Position numbers and translations under genes: made by a program. From Alnus glutinosa (Eukaryota; Streptophyta; Magnoliopsida; Fagales; Betulaceae), in contig NC_084888.1 of assembly GCF_958979055.1 (NCBI RefSeq), forward strand, positions 34,281,804 to 34,345,803: DNA of 64,000 bases. Reading direction: 5' to 3'. The notes under the pieces are model-generated. The model had not been told where the DNA came from. It did no database searches and saw only the letters and a program-made list of their open reading frames with translations. This document shows positions 33,863 through 43,747 of this stretch, piece by piece. Within the stretch, counting starts at the first letter, position 1, and each line of letters starts with the position of its first letter.

Positions 33863-36800
33863 ATATAGAAATCAGAGAGAATTTAATGACAACAAAATTT
33901 GACATTTCTATTCTTTTTCTATTTAACATAGGAGAGTTAATTAGGCATATTATTATTTCACTTGAAATACATGGACCGGTTTAGTTTTACTTAAATGACC
34001 GGTTTTTTTACTTAAAGGACCGATTCAATGTTTAAAAAAGAAAAAAGTACACATACTTCCCTCAAATTACCATTCCATTGTTAATGTGCCCCCAAAATAC
34101 CAATTGTATCAATGTCTCTCCTTAAACTATCAAAAAATGTCAATGTCCTCCTAAAGCCAGCAAAAAGACAAAAATAACCCTAAAAAAGTTTTCGTAAGAC
34201 AAATATATCCTTATAAATTTGAAAAAAAAATTGGGAAAAAAAACCTCTTTTTTTGAAAGATAAAAAAAAACTATTTTTTTAAAAAAGCAAAAATTAAAAA
34301 AAAAAAAAAAAAAAAAGAGAAAAATGAAAATCTAATGGGGTGGCCCAAACTAAAAAATTATATACAACAAAATAATAAAAAATGAAGAATCTTGGTTTTT
34401 TTTTTTAGCTTTTTAAATTTTTTTTTTTTTGTTTTATATAATTTTAAGAATTTTATAATGTTATGAAAGGTATTTTTGTTATTGGTGGGACATTGACGTT
34501 GTTTGGTAGTTTAGGATGGGATATTGACACAATTGTATTAGCTTTTGAAGTGAAAATAGAAGGAAAATTGACACGTGACAAGCATATGTTAATTTTTACT
34601 TAAAATATCCAAATTACCCATAAAAATTATTAAAAAAAAAATGTAAAAAAAAAAAAAATGCCAAAAGAAAGAAAGAAAGCAAAGGAAGGCTAAGGGTGTG
34701 GTCGATCGCCGACTTAGCCTTGAGGGGGTGGCTAAACCATCCTCTTAACCTTGAGGAGTGGGAATGGTTTGACAAGTTGACAACCCCGGGTTAAATATAA
34801 TTATCCATAATTTTTTCTGCGAGGTTCATTATATATATATATGTCTTATGCCACCTTGTCTTTCATTCCGATTCCACCAAACCATCCTATAGTAATTGTA
34901 GTTGTTAAGAATTTGATTGTCTTCGAACTTAGGATTTTAGACTTATATTATTAACATTAATCGACCAGTTTTAAATTTTAATGTGAAAATTAATCATTTT
35001 TGTCAACAACTCGCAACGTATCTAGCTAATACATGAGGGTGATGGGTCGCTCCAGGTGTTTGGGAATTACTTGTGTGCTAACACAATACTACATCTAATT
35101 TGTAGTCAATTGTAAAGTTTTTTTAATCCTTTGTATTTATTGGAGGTTTATACCTTAAAACTATAAATCTAGATGTCCCTTTTCCATTCAAAACTCAATC
35201 AAGATGTGAAAAAGATTTATGAAAATCATTTGAAGCAATCTCTTAAGAATTATTAAAATGCACTTTCTTTATGATTGTTTTGTTATAAAAATAATAACAA
35301 ATAAAATAAACTTACAACCAATCATATGCTAGTATTGGTAATTGTTCCATATATTTCACATCACCATATATAGGTTATGATTTTGGCCAAAAAAATAGAT
35401 GATCTTGACAAAAATAAATCACTTCTTTAGAAAACTGATCATATAAATTGTTTTATTTTTTCCTATGAGGTTACATTGATCTTGTGCCACATTGTCTTTC
35501 ATTCCAATTCTTAATATGCCGATTTTTTTTCTTTTTATATTTGTTAGAGGCATATTGAACAGTAAATTTAATCCTTTGCCACCATAACAATTTATTAGTT
35601 AAAAAAAAAAAAAAAGGCATGCCAATTTAAAAGCTCATCAATATTGAGATTTGTTGCTTCTTTCTGCTTTAGTCTTGTCAAAAAAAAATTTCTATTATTA
35701 TTTTGCAGATGCAAAGCGGTTGATTGGTAGGAGATTTAGTGATTCCTTAGTTCAAAACGATATCAACCTTTGGCCATTCAAAGTCATTGAAGGTCCTACC
35801 GACAAGCCTATGATCGTGGTCACTTATAAGGGTGAAGAGAAGCATTTTTCTGCTGAGGAAATCTCAGCTATTGTCCTAAAAAAGATGCGTGAGATTGCCG
35901 AGGCCTACCTTGGTACAACTGTTAAGAATGCTATAGTCACTGTCCCGGCCTACTTCAATGACTCACAACGTAAGGCCACAAAGTATGCTGGAGGCATTGT
36001 AGGACTAAATGTCATGCGGATAATCAATGAACCAACGGCAGCTGCCATTGCTTACGGTCTTGGTAAACCTGACATTGTTAGGAGAAATGTGTTAATTTTT
36101 GATTTGGGTGGTGGTACTACAGATGTCTCACTACTTACCATTAACGATGGTACTTTTGAAGTGAAAGCCGTTGCTGGAGACACTCACCTTGGAGGTAAAG
36201 ACTTTGACAACAGAATGGTAAAGCACTTCGTTAAAATATTTAAGAAGCAACACAAGGAGGACATTAGTGGAAATACCAAAGCTCTAAGGAGGTTGAGAAC
36301 TGCTTGTGAGAGAGGAAAGAGGGTTCTTTCTTCTGCAAATGAGACTACCATTGAAGTTGATTCTTTATATAATGGTATTGATTTCTCCTCAAGTATTACC
36401 CGTGCCAGATTTGCGGAACTCAATATGGACTTGTTTAAGAAGTCTGTTGAGCTTGTGGGGAAGTGTTTGACTGATGCTAAGATGGACAAGGGAGGAGTCC
36501 ATGATGTCGTCCTTATTGGTGGTTCTTCCAGAATTCCCAAGGTGCAGCAGCTGTTGCAGGACTTCTTTGATGGAAAGCAGCTTAATAAGAGCATCAACCC
36601 AGATGAAGCTGTGGCTTATGGAGCCGCTGTTCAAGCTGCAAACATGGCTGGTTTGGGTAATGAGAAAGTTCAAGGCATTGTGCTCTTAGATGTCACCCCT
36701 CTGTCCCTAGGGGTGAAGGTAGAGGGAGATAAGATGTCTGTTATGATTCCGAAGAATACCGCCATTCCCACCAAGATGGAGCAACCCTACTTCAACGCAA

Positions 36801-37351
36801 ATGACTACCAAACTTCTGCTTTGCTCTCGATTTATGAGGGTGAGAGAGTGAAAGTTGTAGATAACAACTGGTTGGGAGAATTTAGGCTTTCCCCCATTCC
36901 TGCCGCACCCAAGGGTGCCACTGTAGTTAAAGTATGTTTTGAGATAGATGCCAATGGTATCTTGAATGTTTCTGCTGTAGAGCAAACCACTGGTGTGAGT
37001 TGCAAGATCACCATCACCAATGACAAGGCGAAACTGTCCAAAGAAGAGATTTATAAGATGGTCCAGGACTCAGAGAAATACGAAGTTGAAGATAATGAGC
37101 ACATGGAGAATGTTAGGTCTAGGGAAGCTTTGGAGAGCTATGCCTACAAAATGAAGAACATTGTCAATGATGAGGAGATTGGTAACAAGCTTGATGCTGC
37201 TGGAAAGAAAAAGATTAAAGCTGCTATTAAGCACGTGATTCATTGGTTAAATGGTATCCAGCATGCAAAGGCAGATGAGTTTGAGGACAAGCTGATTGGA
37301 CTAGAGTTAATCTGCAATCCCATCATTGCAAAGATATCTAGACAAGAATAA
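30038..37351 (+). CDS. HSP70: HSP70 chaperone, copy 1 (cytosolic type, EEVD-less)
   Basis: Two exons, 30038-30251 and 35709-37351, give 618 aa. The intron (5457 bp) splits the Asp codon before [11 protein letters not shown], a typical plant Hsp70 intron site. The ATPase domain has IDLGTTYSC, the lysine of [34 protein letters not shown] and [11 protein letters not shown]; the substrate domain has [11 protein letters not shown] and [12 protein letters not shown]. It ends [11 protein letters not shown], lacking the Gly-rich tail and EEVD motif that cytosolic Hsp70s use to dock TPR co-chaperones. Compared with copy 2 it carries several changes at normally fixed sites: KYAGG for [13 protein letters not shown] for [14 protein letters not shown] for GLDKAN. 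Intact frame, but possibly specialised or decaying. Its intron holds a LINE, a duplicated block and a foldback MITE. Confidence 0.88.
30560..32165 (-). pseudogene. LINE ORF2 remnant, antisense in HSP70-1 intron
   Basis: On the minus strand fragments of the RT C-terminal region and zinc-binding/RNase H domains can be read through stops: FWWG near 31850, [16 protein letters not shown] near 31560, a CPICG box near 31170, and the RNase H lead-in ARKIWFRRN near 30950. It is heavily degraded. HSP70-2's intron has no counterpart, so it arrived after duplication or was lost there. Confidence 0.8.
32631..33545. repeat. About 498-bp tandem duplication in HSP70-1 intron
   Basis: The block beginning AATAGCAAGAAGAAAACTTGG (32631) recurs from 33129 (AATAGTAAGAAGAAAATCTGG), and both copies end near CACTTCCAAAAATGAACAATA-like sequence. 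Only the first copy has the expanded CTT/T tract. Confidence 0.8.
32797..32899. repeat. (CTT)n followed by long poly-T
   Basis: About 60 bp of CTT/TTTC repeats run straight into about 36 T. It is a slippage-prone tract; the antisense poly-lysine ORF across it is an artefact. Confidence 0.95.
33829..33860. repeat. (GA)n microsatellite
   Basis: AG dinucleotide repeat of about 15 units within the HSP70-1 intron. Confidence 0.9.
34045..34600. mobile_element. Foldback MITE in HSP70-1 intron
   Basis: Left CAATTGTATCAATGTCTC..CTTAAACTATCAAA..TGTCAATGTCC is mirrored by right TGGGACATTGACGTTG..TTTGGTAGTTTAGGATG..ACACAATTG over about 75 bp at about 80% match. The interior is AT-rich with poly-A runs. 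Confidence 0.7.
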
Positions 37352-37412
37352 GCAATTGTCCAAACCATAATTCTAGTACTTTTGTTGTCAGTTTTTTTGT
37401 TCTTGCTTATCA

Positions 37413-37635
37413 GTGAAGCATGTTATACTGTTTCCTGTTAGTATGCATATAAACTGATGAAATCTCATCATTGTTTGCTTAAGTCAATGGCAGCCGATTC
37501 TTCATCATTTGAACAACAAATAATTTGTCGTCGTTTAAATGGTGTGAGAATTAACGGCAACAAGCTCATTAAACGGCAAGAGAACTGTTTCTAAACGATA
37601 ATCAACTTTATGGCTGTTTAACCTTCTTTGCCATA
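37413..37635. repeat. HSP70-1 3' flank, shared with the PHIP1 3' flank
   Basis: See 25647-25815: same sequence order, with extra sequence around CAACAAATAATTTGTCGTCG in the middle. No equivalent appears after HSP70-2. Confidence 0.85.
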
Positions 37636-37736
37636 TTTGTATCCCCCTGTCCAGTACAGCCCGTTTGATCCAGCGAGAGCCACCTCTAGTCAATCAAAGC
37701 AAGTAAAATGACATCTAGAGCCGAGAATATGCGTTA

Positions 37737-37935
37737 ATGACAAGGTCTAGGGTATGTTTGGCAATTAATTGAATGTTTGGCAAGTGAGGGAAGATAATAT
37801 AATAGTAGTGAAAGAATTTTTGAGTAAGTAAAAATTGATAAATGTGATATAAAGTAAAATGGATTTGTATAGAAAAGTAAAAAAGTTTTGTATTGTAATG
37901 ATTTTTTTTTTTTTTTTTGAATAGTAATAAAAAAT
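37737..37935. mobile_element. MITE fragment (TATGTTTGGCAA type)
   Basis: GTATGTTTGGCAATTAATTG and GATATAAAGTAAAATGGATTTGTATAGAAAAGTAAAAAAG match 43160-43220, where the other end (CAGTACCGTAGCTTGGCAAAC) is preserved. These are two truncated copies of one family. Confidence 0.6.
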
Positions 37936-37938
37936 GAG

Positions 37939-38040
37939 AGCCCTTTTGATAAAGATGGGCCGTAAAACTCAACTTTTACAGCCTCCTATAAAATATTGAC
38001 ACATCATTTAAACACACTAAACATTAGACATCTTTTTTTC

Positions 38041-38081
<41 letters not shown>

Positions 38082-38380
38082 ATTAGACATGAAAACACCT
38101 TATCACTTTTTGAGTTTTCAAAAAATCCTAGTTCTTATTGCAATTACTTTGTTTTCTCCTATTTGGAATTCTGCATGAAAGATGAGGATCAACATCAAAA
38201 CATTTAAACTTTTTATTTTTTTTTTACTTTTTATATTACATCAATAATTTTTTTATGAGAATACCTTCAATAAGAATGGGTTGTAAATCCTTCATTTTAC
38301 AGCAACTAAATTATAAGTGGACAAATCATTAAAAACTAAAAAATACAAAAAAAATATGAAAACACTCATTGTTTTTGGAA
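37939..38380. mobile_element. Two truncated copies of the GATAAGGATGG-ended MITE
   Basis: 37939 starts GAGAGCCCTTTTGATAAAGATGG and continues to ACACTAAACATTAGACAT, the reverse complement of the right end of the full copy at 53571-53940. 38258 starts GAGAATACCTTCAATAAGAATGG, the left end. An interrupted poly-A run at 38047-38080 separates them. Confidence 0.7.
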
Positions 38381-38712
38381 AATGTGAAAATTTAGATAAA
38401 AAAAATAAAAATAAAAATAAAAAAAATAAAATAAAAGAAAGAAGAAGAAAAAAGAAGAAGAAGAAGTTAGAATGCACGATTCTGCATTGTTTGTGTAACT
38501 TGCCAAACATACCCGTAGTCTTTGAGCTGAAGAGTCGATCAAGACCATCTATCTCCGGTTAACATCAAAGAGGGTTGTTTGGGGCACTTAGTTTTGTTGG
38601 GATTATTACAATTTTTATTATAAGTTCATTGCAAATTGATTGTGATAGTTTATGTAATACTTATCACGTTAATCGTTACAATGTAGACAAACACGTAACA
38701 ATGTATGGTACT

Positions 38713-39014
38713 TGTTGAGAATAATCATACTTCAAGTCGAATTTGGGTATATAGTAGTTCCAATCCGGTTCCAATAAAAACTCTTTGAAGAATATGGTCA
38801 ACAGTCCAACTCCCAGTTGAATGGGATAGGACTCCCAGACCAAATCAAACATGGGACACCACTAATTTAAGTGTGAATAGTAAACATAATTCAAGTTTGA
38901 CTTCACATCTTTGCCTATAAATAGGCTCATACATCTAGTATAAACGATAGACTTAATATCGGAGTGAGACCCTCGAAAGGGTAATGACAAACTCTTTTAT
39001 TCTTTTTTTATGTC
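38713..39014 (+). repeat. Possible solo LTR
   Basis: TGTTGAGAATAATCATAC.. to ..TTTTATGTCA, with a TATA-like CCTATAAATAGGC at about 38924 and TG..CA ends. No partner LTR or target duplication was found by eye. Confidence 0.35.
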
Positions 39015-41790
39015 AAATAAAAAAAAAAAAAAATGGGCAATTCTATATGGTTGAATAAAAATTCAATTATTTTTTTGTTATTGCATAATTGCTATGCTTA
39101 GTGTGTGACTCGTTGGGTTTAAGATTCAAAAAAAAGGGACCGGCTCGGCGGCTCATATATAGTATGAGCTAAAAACTATAGAACTAATAACCAATTCACC
39201 ACTCCTTATTATCTAGATAGAAAGAATCGGTCACAATATAATATATTAGTTATATCATTGTAGCAATTCTTGAGGAGTGAAAAAATTGAAAAATGGGCCG
39301 TTCATACCGTACCGAAAACTATTATAACAATACTCATTACTATAAGATGTGAATTGTCCCATAAATTTGTAAGGGTTTTAGGGGCCTAAAAATATTAAAC
39401 AAAATGAAGAAAAAAAGAGTAATTCTAACAAAGAAACTTGTGTCACTAGGTGGTATTGAGCCTATTGACGTTTTAAGGGTGGTCCTGTCCTTACTGCTCT
39501 GAGAACGAGGAGCACTGGGGGTTAATAGTAGGGAGTAGTTGAATGATTTTCAAATTCTATGGACAAACCAAATTCCTTTGACATTTATTGATTCTCGAAA
39601 TTTCCGTCCAAATTTAGCTGTAGCTAGTAAAAATTGCCGATCACAAAAAAAAAAAAGAAGGTGAGCATGTAACGTAAATGTTAATGGAAGTCATAATTGT
39701 CCCAAACACGTCTAGTATTTAATTAAATTAGAAAATAAATTGTAGAGTAAAGTTCAAATTATAATCTTTGTTTTGATGGATTTAGTTTAAGTGTGGTTAA
39801 AAAAAATAAAAAAATAAATAAAAATTACAGTAGATGTGATGTAGTTTTTTTAACGGTCTATATTTAATTTCAAATTTTTCATCAGAGAGAAAGAGTAAAA
39901 CTAAATCTAAACCGATGAAAAAAACACTATAGTTATTTTTATAGCACCTAAGCCAAATCTTGTTTTAAAACTTCTTAATAATTAAGGCCCAATACATAGA
40001 ATATTTAATTGAAATAAAAGGTGAATGGCGGAGCGTAGTGCCCGGATAAATTAAATACCAATATTTAAAAAATTAAAATAAATAAGAATCTAACCCAAAT
40101 TCTTCAAAACATATATTGTTTTTATATACTCGTTCTAAAACTTAAATGATATATAAATTAAGTCACTTCGATCGTTCGACATGCTCCTTGGAAGTTGGAA
40201 CATTCGAAGGAACCCTAGCACGAATATTCGATAACCATCTCTAGAACGTTCGATGGTTGCCCTAACTAACGCAACATTTATTCTTATCCTCTTAGGGAAT
40301 GTTCAAAAGTTTGACGTGTCGTTTTTGCGTGGTTAGGTTAGATTTTTGAGTGGTTATTCACTATATTAGGACGTGTTTCGTAATAGTGAGAACCCAAGAT
40401 GTCCGAGCATGTAGATGAGCGGACGATATAAGTAAATACTTACAAAACTGGTCTCACATTAATATGCAATATGTCAGCGGACTGAGTATACATTATTTTC
40501 CTTAATGGAATATCATAAGCCTGCTAAAATTTCTATAATATCCTTACAATTGTTTCAAGACGAGTATTACTTATTTTTGAATAAATGAACTGTATTACTT
40601 GTATCGTATGATATGGTACACCGGTACGTGAGGTAGGACGGCCATGGGCTAACTATACGGGCTTAACCCTATGGTTACAGATGTTACTTTGATGTTATAA
40701 AGGGCCTTGGATCCAATGGTTGTTTTTGTAATCGGCGCACCATTTACGAATGGGAGTCACAATTACAATCTTGCTAGTAGCGTGGGCCACCAAAGGTCAA
40801 ACTTGAGGCACCAGTGTAATATTACAGGTCCTTCGAGATAGCATCAACCCTGCCGAGAATGGGTTAATATATTGAGTAAACCATACGGAAGATAACTATG
40901 ACTAATATATATATATATGTACATCATTTTTTCCTTTCATTAAATTATTTGGATTTGTCACTGGAATTTTGCCCAACAACTCTTTAAACTAAACTACTTT
41001 TATTTGGCATAATAACGGAGGCAATATACCTCAAATTGTGAAAACTTGTGTTTATGGTTCTATAATCATTTATGTCAGTTAAGGCTTATTACATAACCAG
41101 TTTTGTACTGATTTAGTTACTAAGTCTTAGAGTTACATGGTTATTTTATTTTCCTCGTTAAACACCCTAATGTTTACGATTTAGCATGTTACCAGCATTT
41201 AAGACCAGAAAATTCACTAGGATGAAGACGCCAAACGAATGGCTCGTAGTAGCAAGTTTGGTTGTTATGAGTTCGGAAATGATATTGGAAAACTTTGAGT
41301 CTGTAAATGCATGATGATGCGTTTGTAGATAATTAAACTAAACAAATCTCAGATCATGATTTTTCGCTTTCCGCACTATTTTTACTTTGATAAGTTGCTA
41401 TGGATAATTCTACCAGACAGTCACCAATTAATTGATCTGGAGGATTCACCAGTAACTTTTCAAATTAAGTAAAAACAATTACCTAATTTTGGAAATGTTA
41501 CACGGATACAGGGTTGAACTTAGGACCTTTGTTCTAATACTATATTAAATCATCAATTGTTTCAAAAACTTAAGAAAATTATTTTTAATCATTTTAATTA
41601 ATATTCTAATAGGAATAAATTTTTTTTATCAAAAAAAAAAAAAAAAATCTCAAACCTAATTAAAAGAAAGCTTTGTCCATAGATCAAGTCTAGCCTTTAA
41701 TTAATAAAGACTAACTTAATAGATTTAGAAAAAAGAAAAAAAGAGAGACTAACTTAATATAATAATGCATGTTAAACTAATCATTCATCC
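39015..41790. other. Gene-free repeat-rich DNA between the HSP70 genes
   Basis: 40160-40920 has text such as ATCGTTCGACATGCTCC, AACGTTCGATGGTTGCC and TAGGACGGCCATGGGCTAAC that looks like LTR/UTR sequence of an old Gypsy-type element; this is an impression only. 41510-41615 is a copy of the dispersed repeat. No gene is recognised. Confidence 0.4.
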
Positions 41791-41854
41791 GAAATTCCTA
41801 CGATTGGCCATAACCGTTTGGAGAAGACAAATTTTTAAAAATATGACCATTAGG

Positions 41855-41900
<46 letters not shown>

Positions 41901-42510
41901 AATTTTCAAAGATATAATTGTTGAAAAAATAAAAAATAAATTTGAAAAATAATATTTAAATGAAATAATGAAAGTAGAGAGCTAAAATGCTGAGCTTAAT
42001 GTAGGTGTTTTAAAAAAAGTACATACCTAAAATAGAGAAATGTGATTTTTTAACTAAAATATAGAGCAAATTTGATGAGTTTGATATGAATGCTCTTAAA
42101 GTATTTACATCTGCCAATTTCCATATAATTAAATTTTAAATTCAATAATGAGATGGGTCGGGGATGACTCATTTTTCAAAATTCTATCTTTTCTCAACAA
42201 TCATTTTAAAAAACTCATCTTTTTCTAATGGGTCACATTTTTCAAAAAAAATTCTATTTCTTACAATCATTTTTTTTTTTTAAAAAAAAAGTGTCTTTTC
42301 TTAACGTCCATATTTTTCAAAATTAGCATTTTTTTTAACAGTTATATTTTTAAAAATTAGTGTGGAGAGACACGAGAGAGTATGCTGCTTAAGAGGAGAA
42401 AAATGAAGAGAGTAGACAAAATAATAGAATAAAAAAATGTATATATTTTTATTTTCTTAATGTTTGGTGAATGTGCAATGTTCACTAAATTTGGATACAC
42501 TATAAGAGGA
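41790..42510. mobile_element. MITE cluster upstream of HSP70-2
   Basis: 41900-42100 is an inverted copy of the repeat at 29355-29480 (reverse complement includes TTAAAAAATCACATTT and AGAGCATTCATATCAAAC). It contains a poly-A run at 41859-41899. 42180-42370 resembles the right part of 29560-29750. Confidence 0.55.
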
Positions 42511-43139
42511 TTCACAAGCAGTATCCTAACCATTTTTTTTAAATATAAGAAATAAAACCACTTTTTACTTATTTATAAAAAAAATACTTCACAATAACTT
42601 TCATTTACCTTTCTCTATATCAATTAAATATTATTTATTTACTATTTCTTTATACTTTTTTAGTTATAATTATTTATGTGAGAGGAGGAAGAACTTTTTT
42701 TATGAATATAATAAAGGAATGGGAAAGCACAGTAGCATTCCCAAGGAATCGAAAAAATATAGAGAAGCTGCTGTATGTGGCTTTTTGCGACTTTCTTGAA
42801 ATTTTTTCTAAAATTTAGAGAACAGAACACTTATATGAAAGCTGCTATGAATGCTCTAACAACTCATAGTGTAAATTTTTATTTTTATTTTTGCTAAAAT
42901 AACTAGTTGAAAATAGATAATTTTATACTCATAAAGACATAAATTAGCTATAAACTAGTTGTAGTTAATTTCTACAAACCAATTTAATAAGGTGGCATGT
43001 GTCCTTTAAATTAATACTTGAATATCACATATTTTTTAATAATATGTGATTTTATAAATTTTTTTTAATAGTATTAATGAAAAGAACGCATGCTTATCGT
43101 ACACTTTTCAAGCAAATAACAGAGTAGTGGATTGTTAAT

Positions 43140-43400
43140 TTTGAAATTAGTAAAAAGTGATGATGTAATATAAAGTAAAAATAATTTGTATAGAAAAGTG
43201 AAAAAGTTTTATATTATAGTGAATTTTTTTATTTAAATAGTAAAAAAAATTATTGATGTGATATAAAAAGTGAAAAAAAATGAGAATGGTTTGATGTTGA
43301 TTGGTATTAGAAAATATGAAAAAGTGAAAAAAAAAATAAAAAATAAATAAATAAATAAGTAGATGAACAGTACCGTAGCTTGGCAAACAAGGCGATTACT
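43140..43400. mobile_element. MITE fragment, same family as 37737-37935
   Basis: GATGTAATATAAAGTAAAAATAATTTGTATAGAAAAGTG through CAGTACCGTAGCTTGGCAAAC. No coding content. Confidence 0.55.
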
Positions 43401-43747
43401 TTGTGAGACTATTTACAAGACTTACTGTAACTACTAACTTCTTTCCCAGTCAAAGAGGAAAGTAACAATTACAGAAACCTACGTATTTGCTTTAGAAATG
43501 AAAAAGGTGGCAATTTTTTCAAACCCTTCGACCAATATAATTTAATTTAATAAATTTATTACGATAAATCTTTAATAAGATTCTCTGTTTACTTAAAGAA
43601 ATGGGTAAAGAACAGAGAAAACTGGAAAAGTAGAAACTTCACTCTGTTTACTTCTTGAGCAAGGAAACAAAGTCTATCAAAAGACTATCGTCAACCTGTC
43701 ATCTACTTCATTTCCGAACGTGTCACGTGATATTCCAGACGTCGAGA

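Noticed and set aside
38713-39014. Complete LTR element starting here
   Set aside because: No second LTR, PBS or coding region within reach; at best a solo LTR.
43655-43747. Longer N-terminus for HSP70-2
   Set aside because: The extra 31 codons correspond to 5' UTR in HSP70-1, where the frame is not kept; Hsp70s start directly before the IDLGTT motif.
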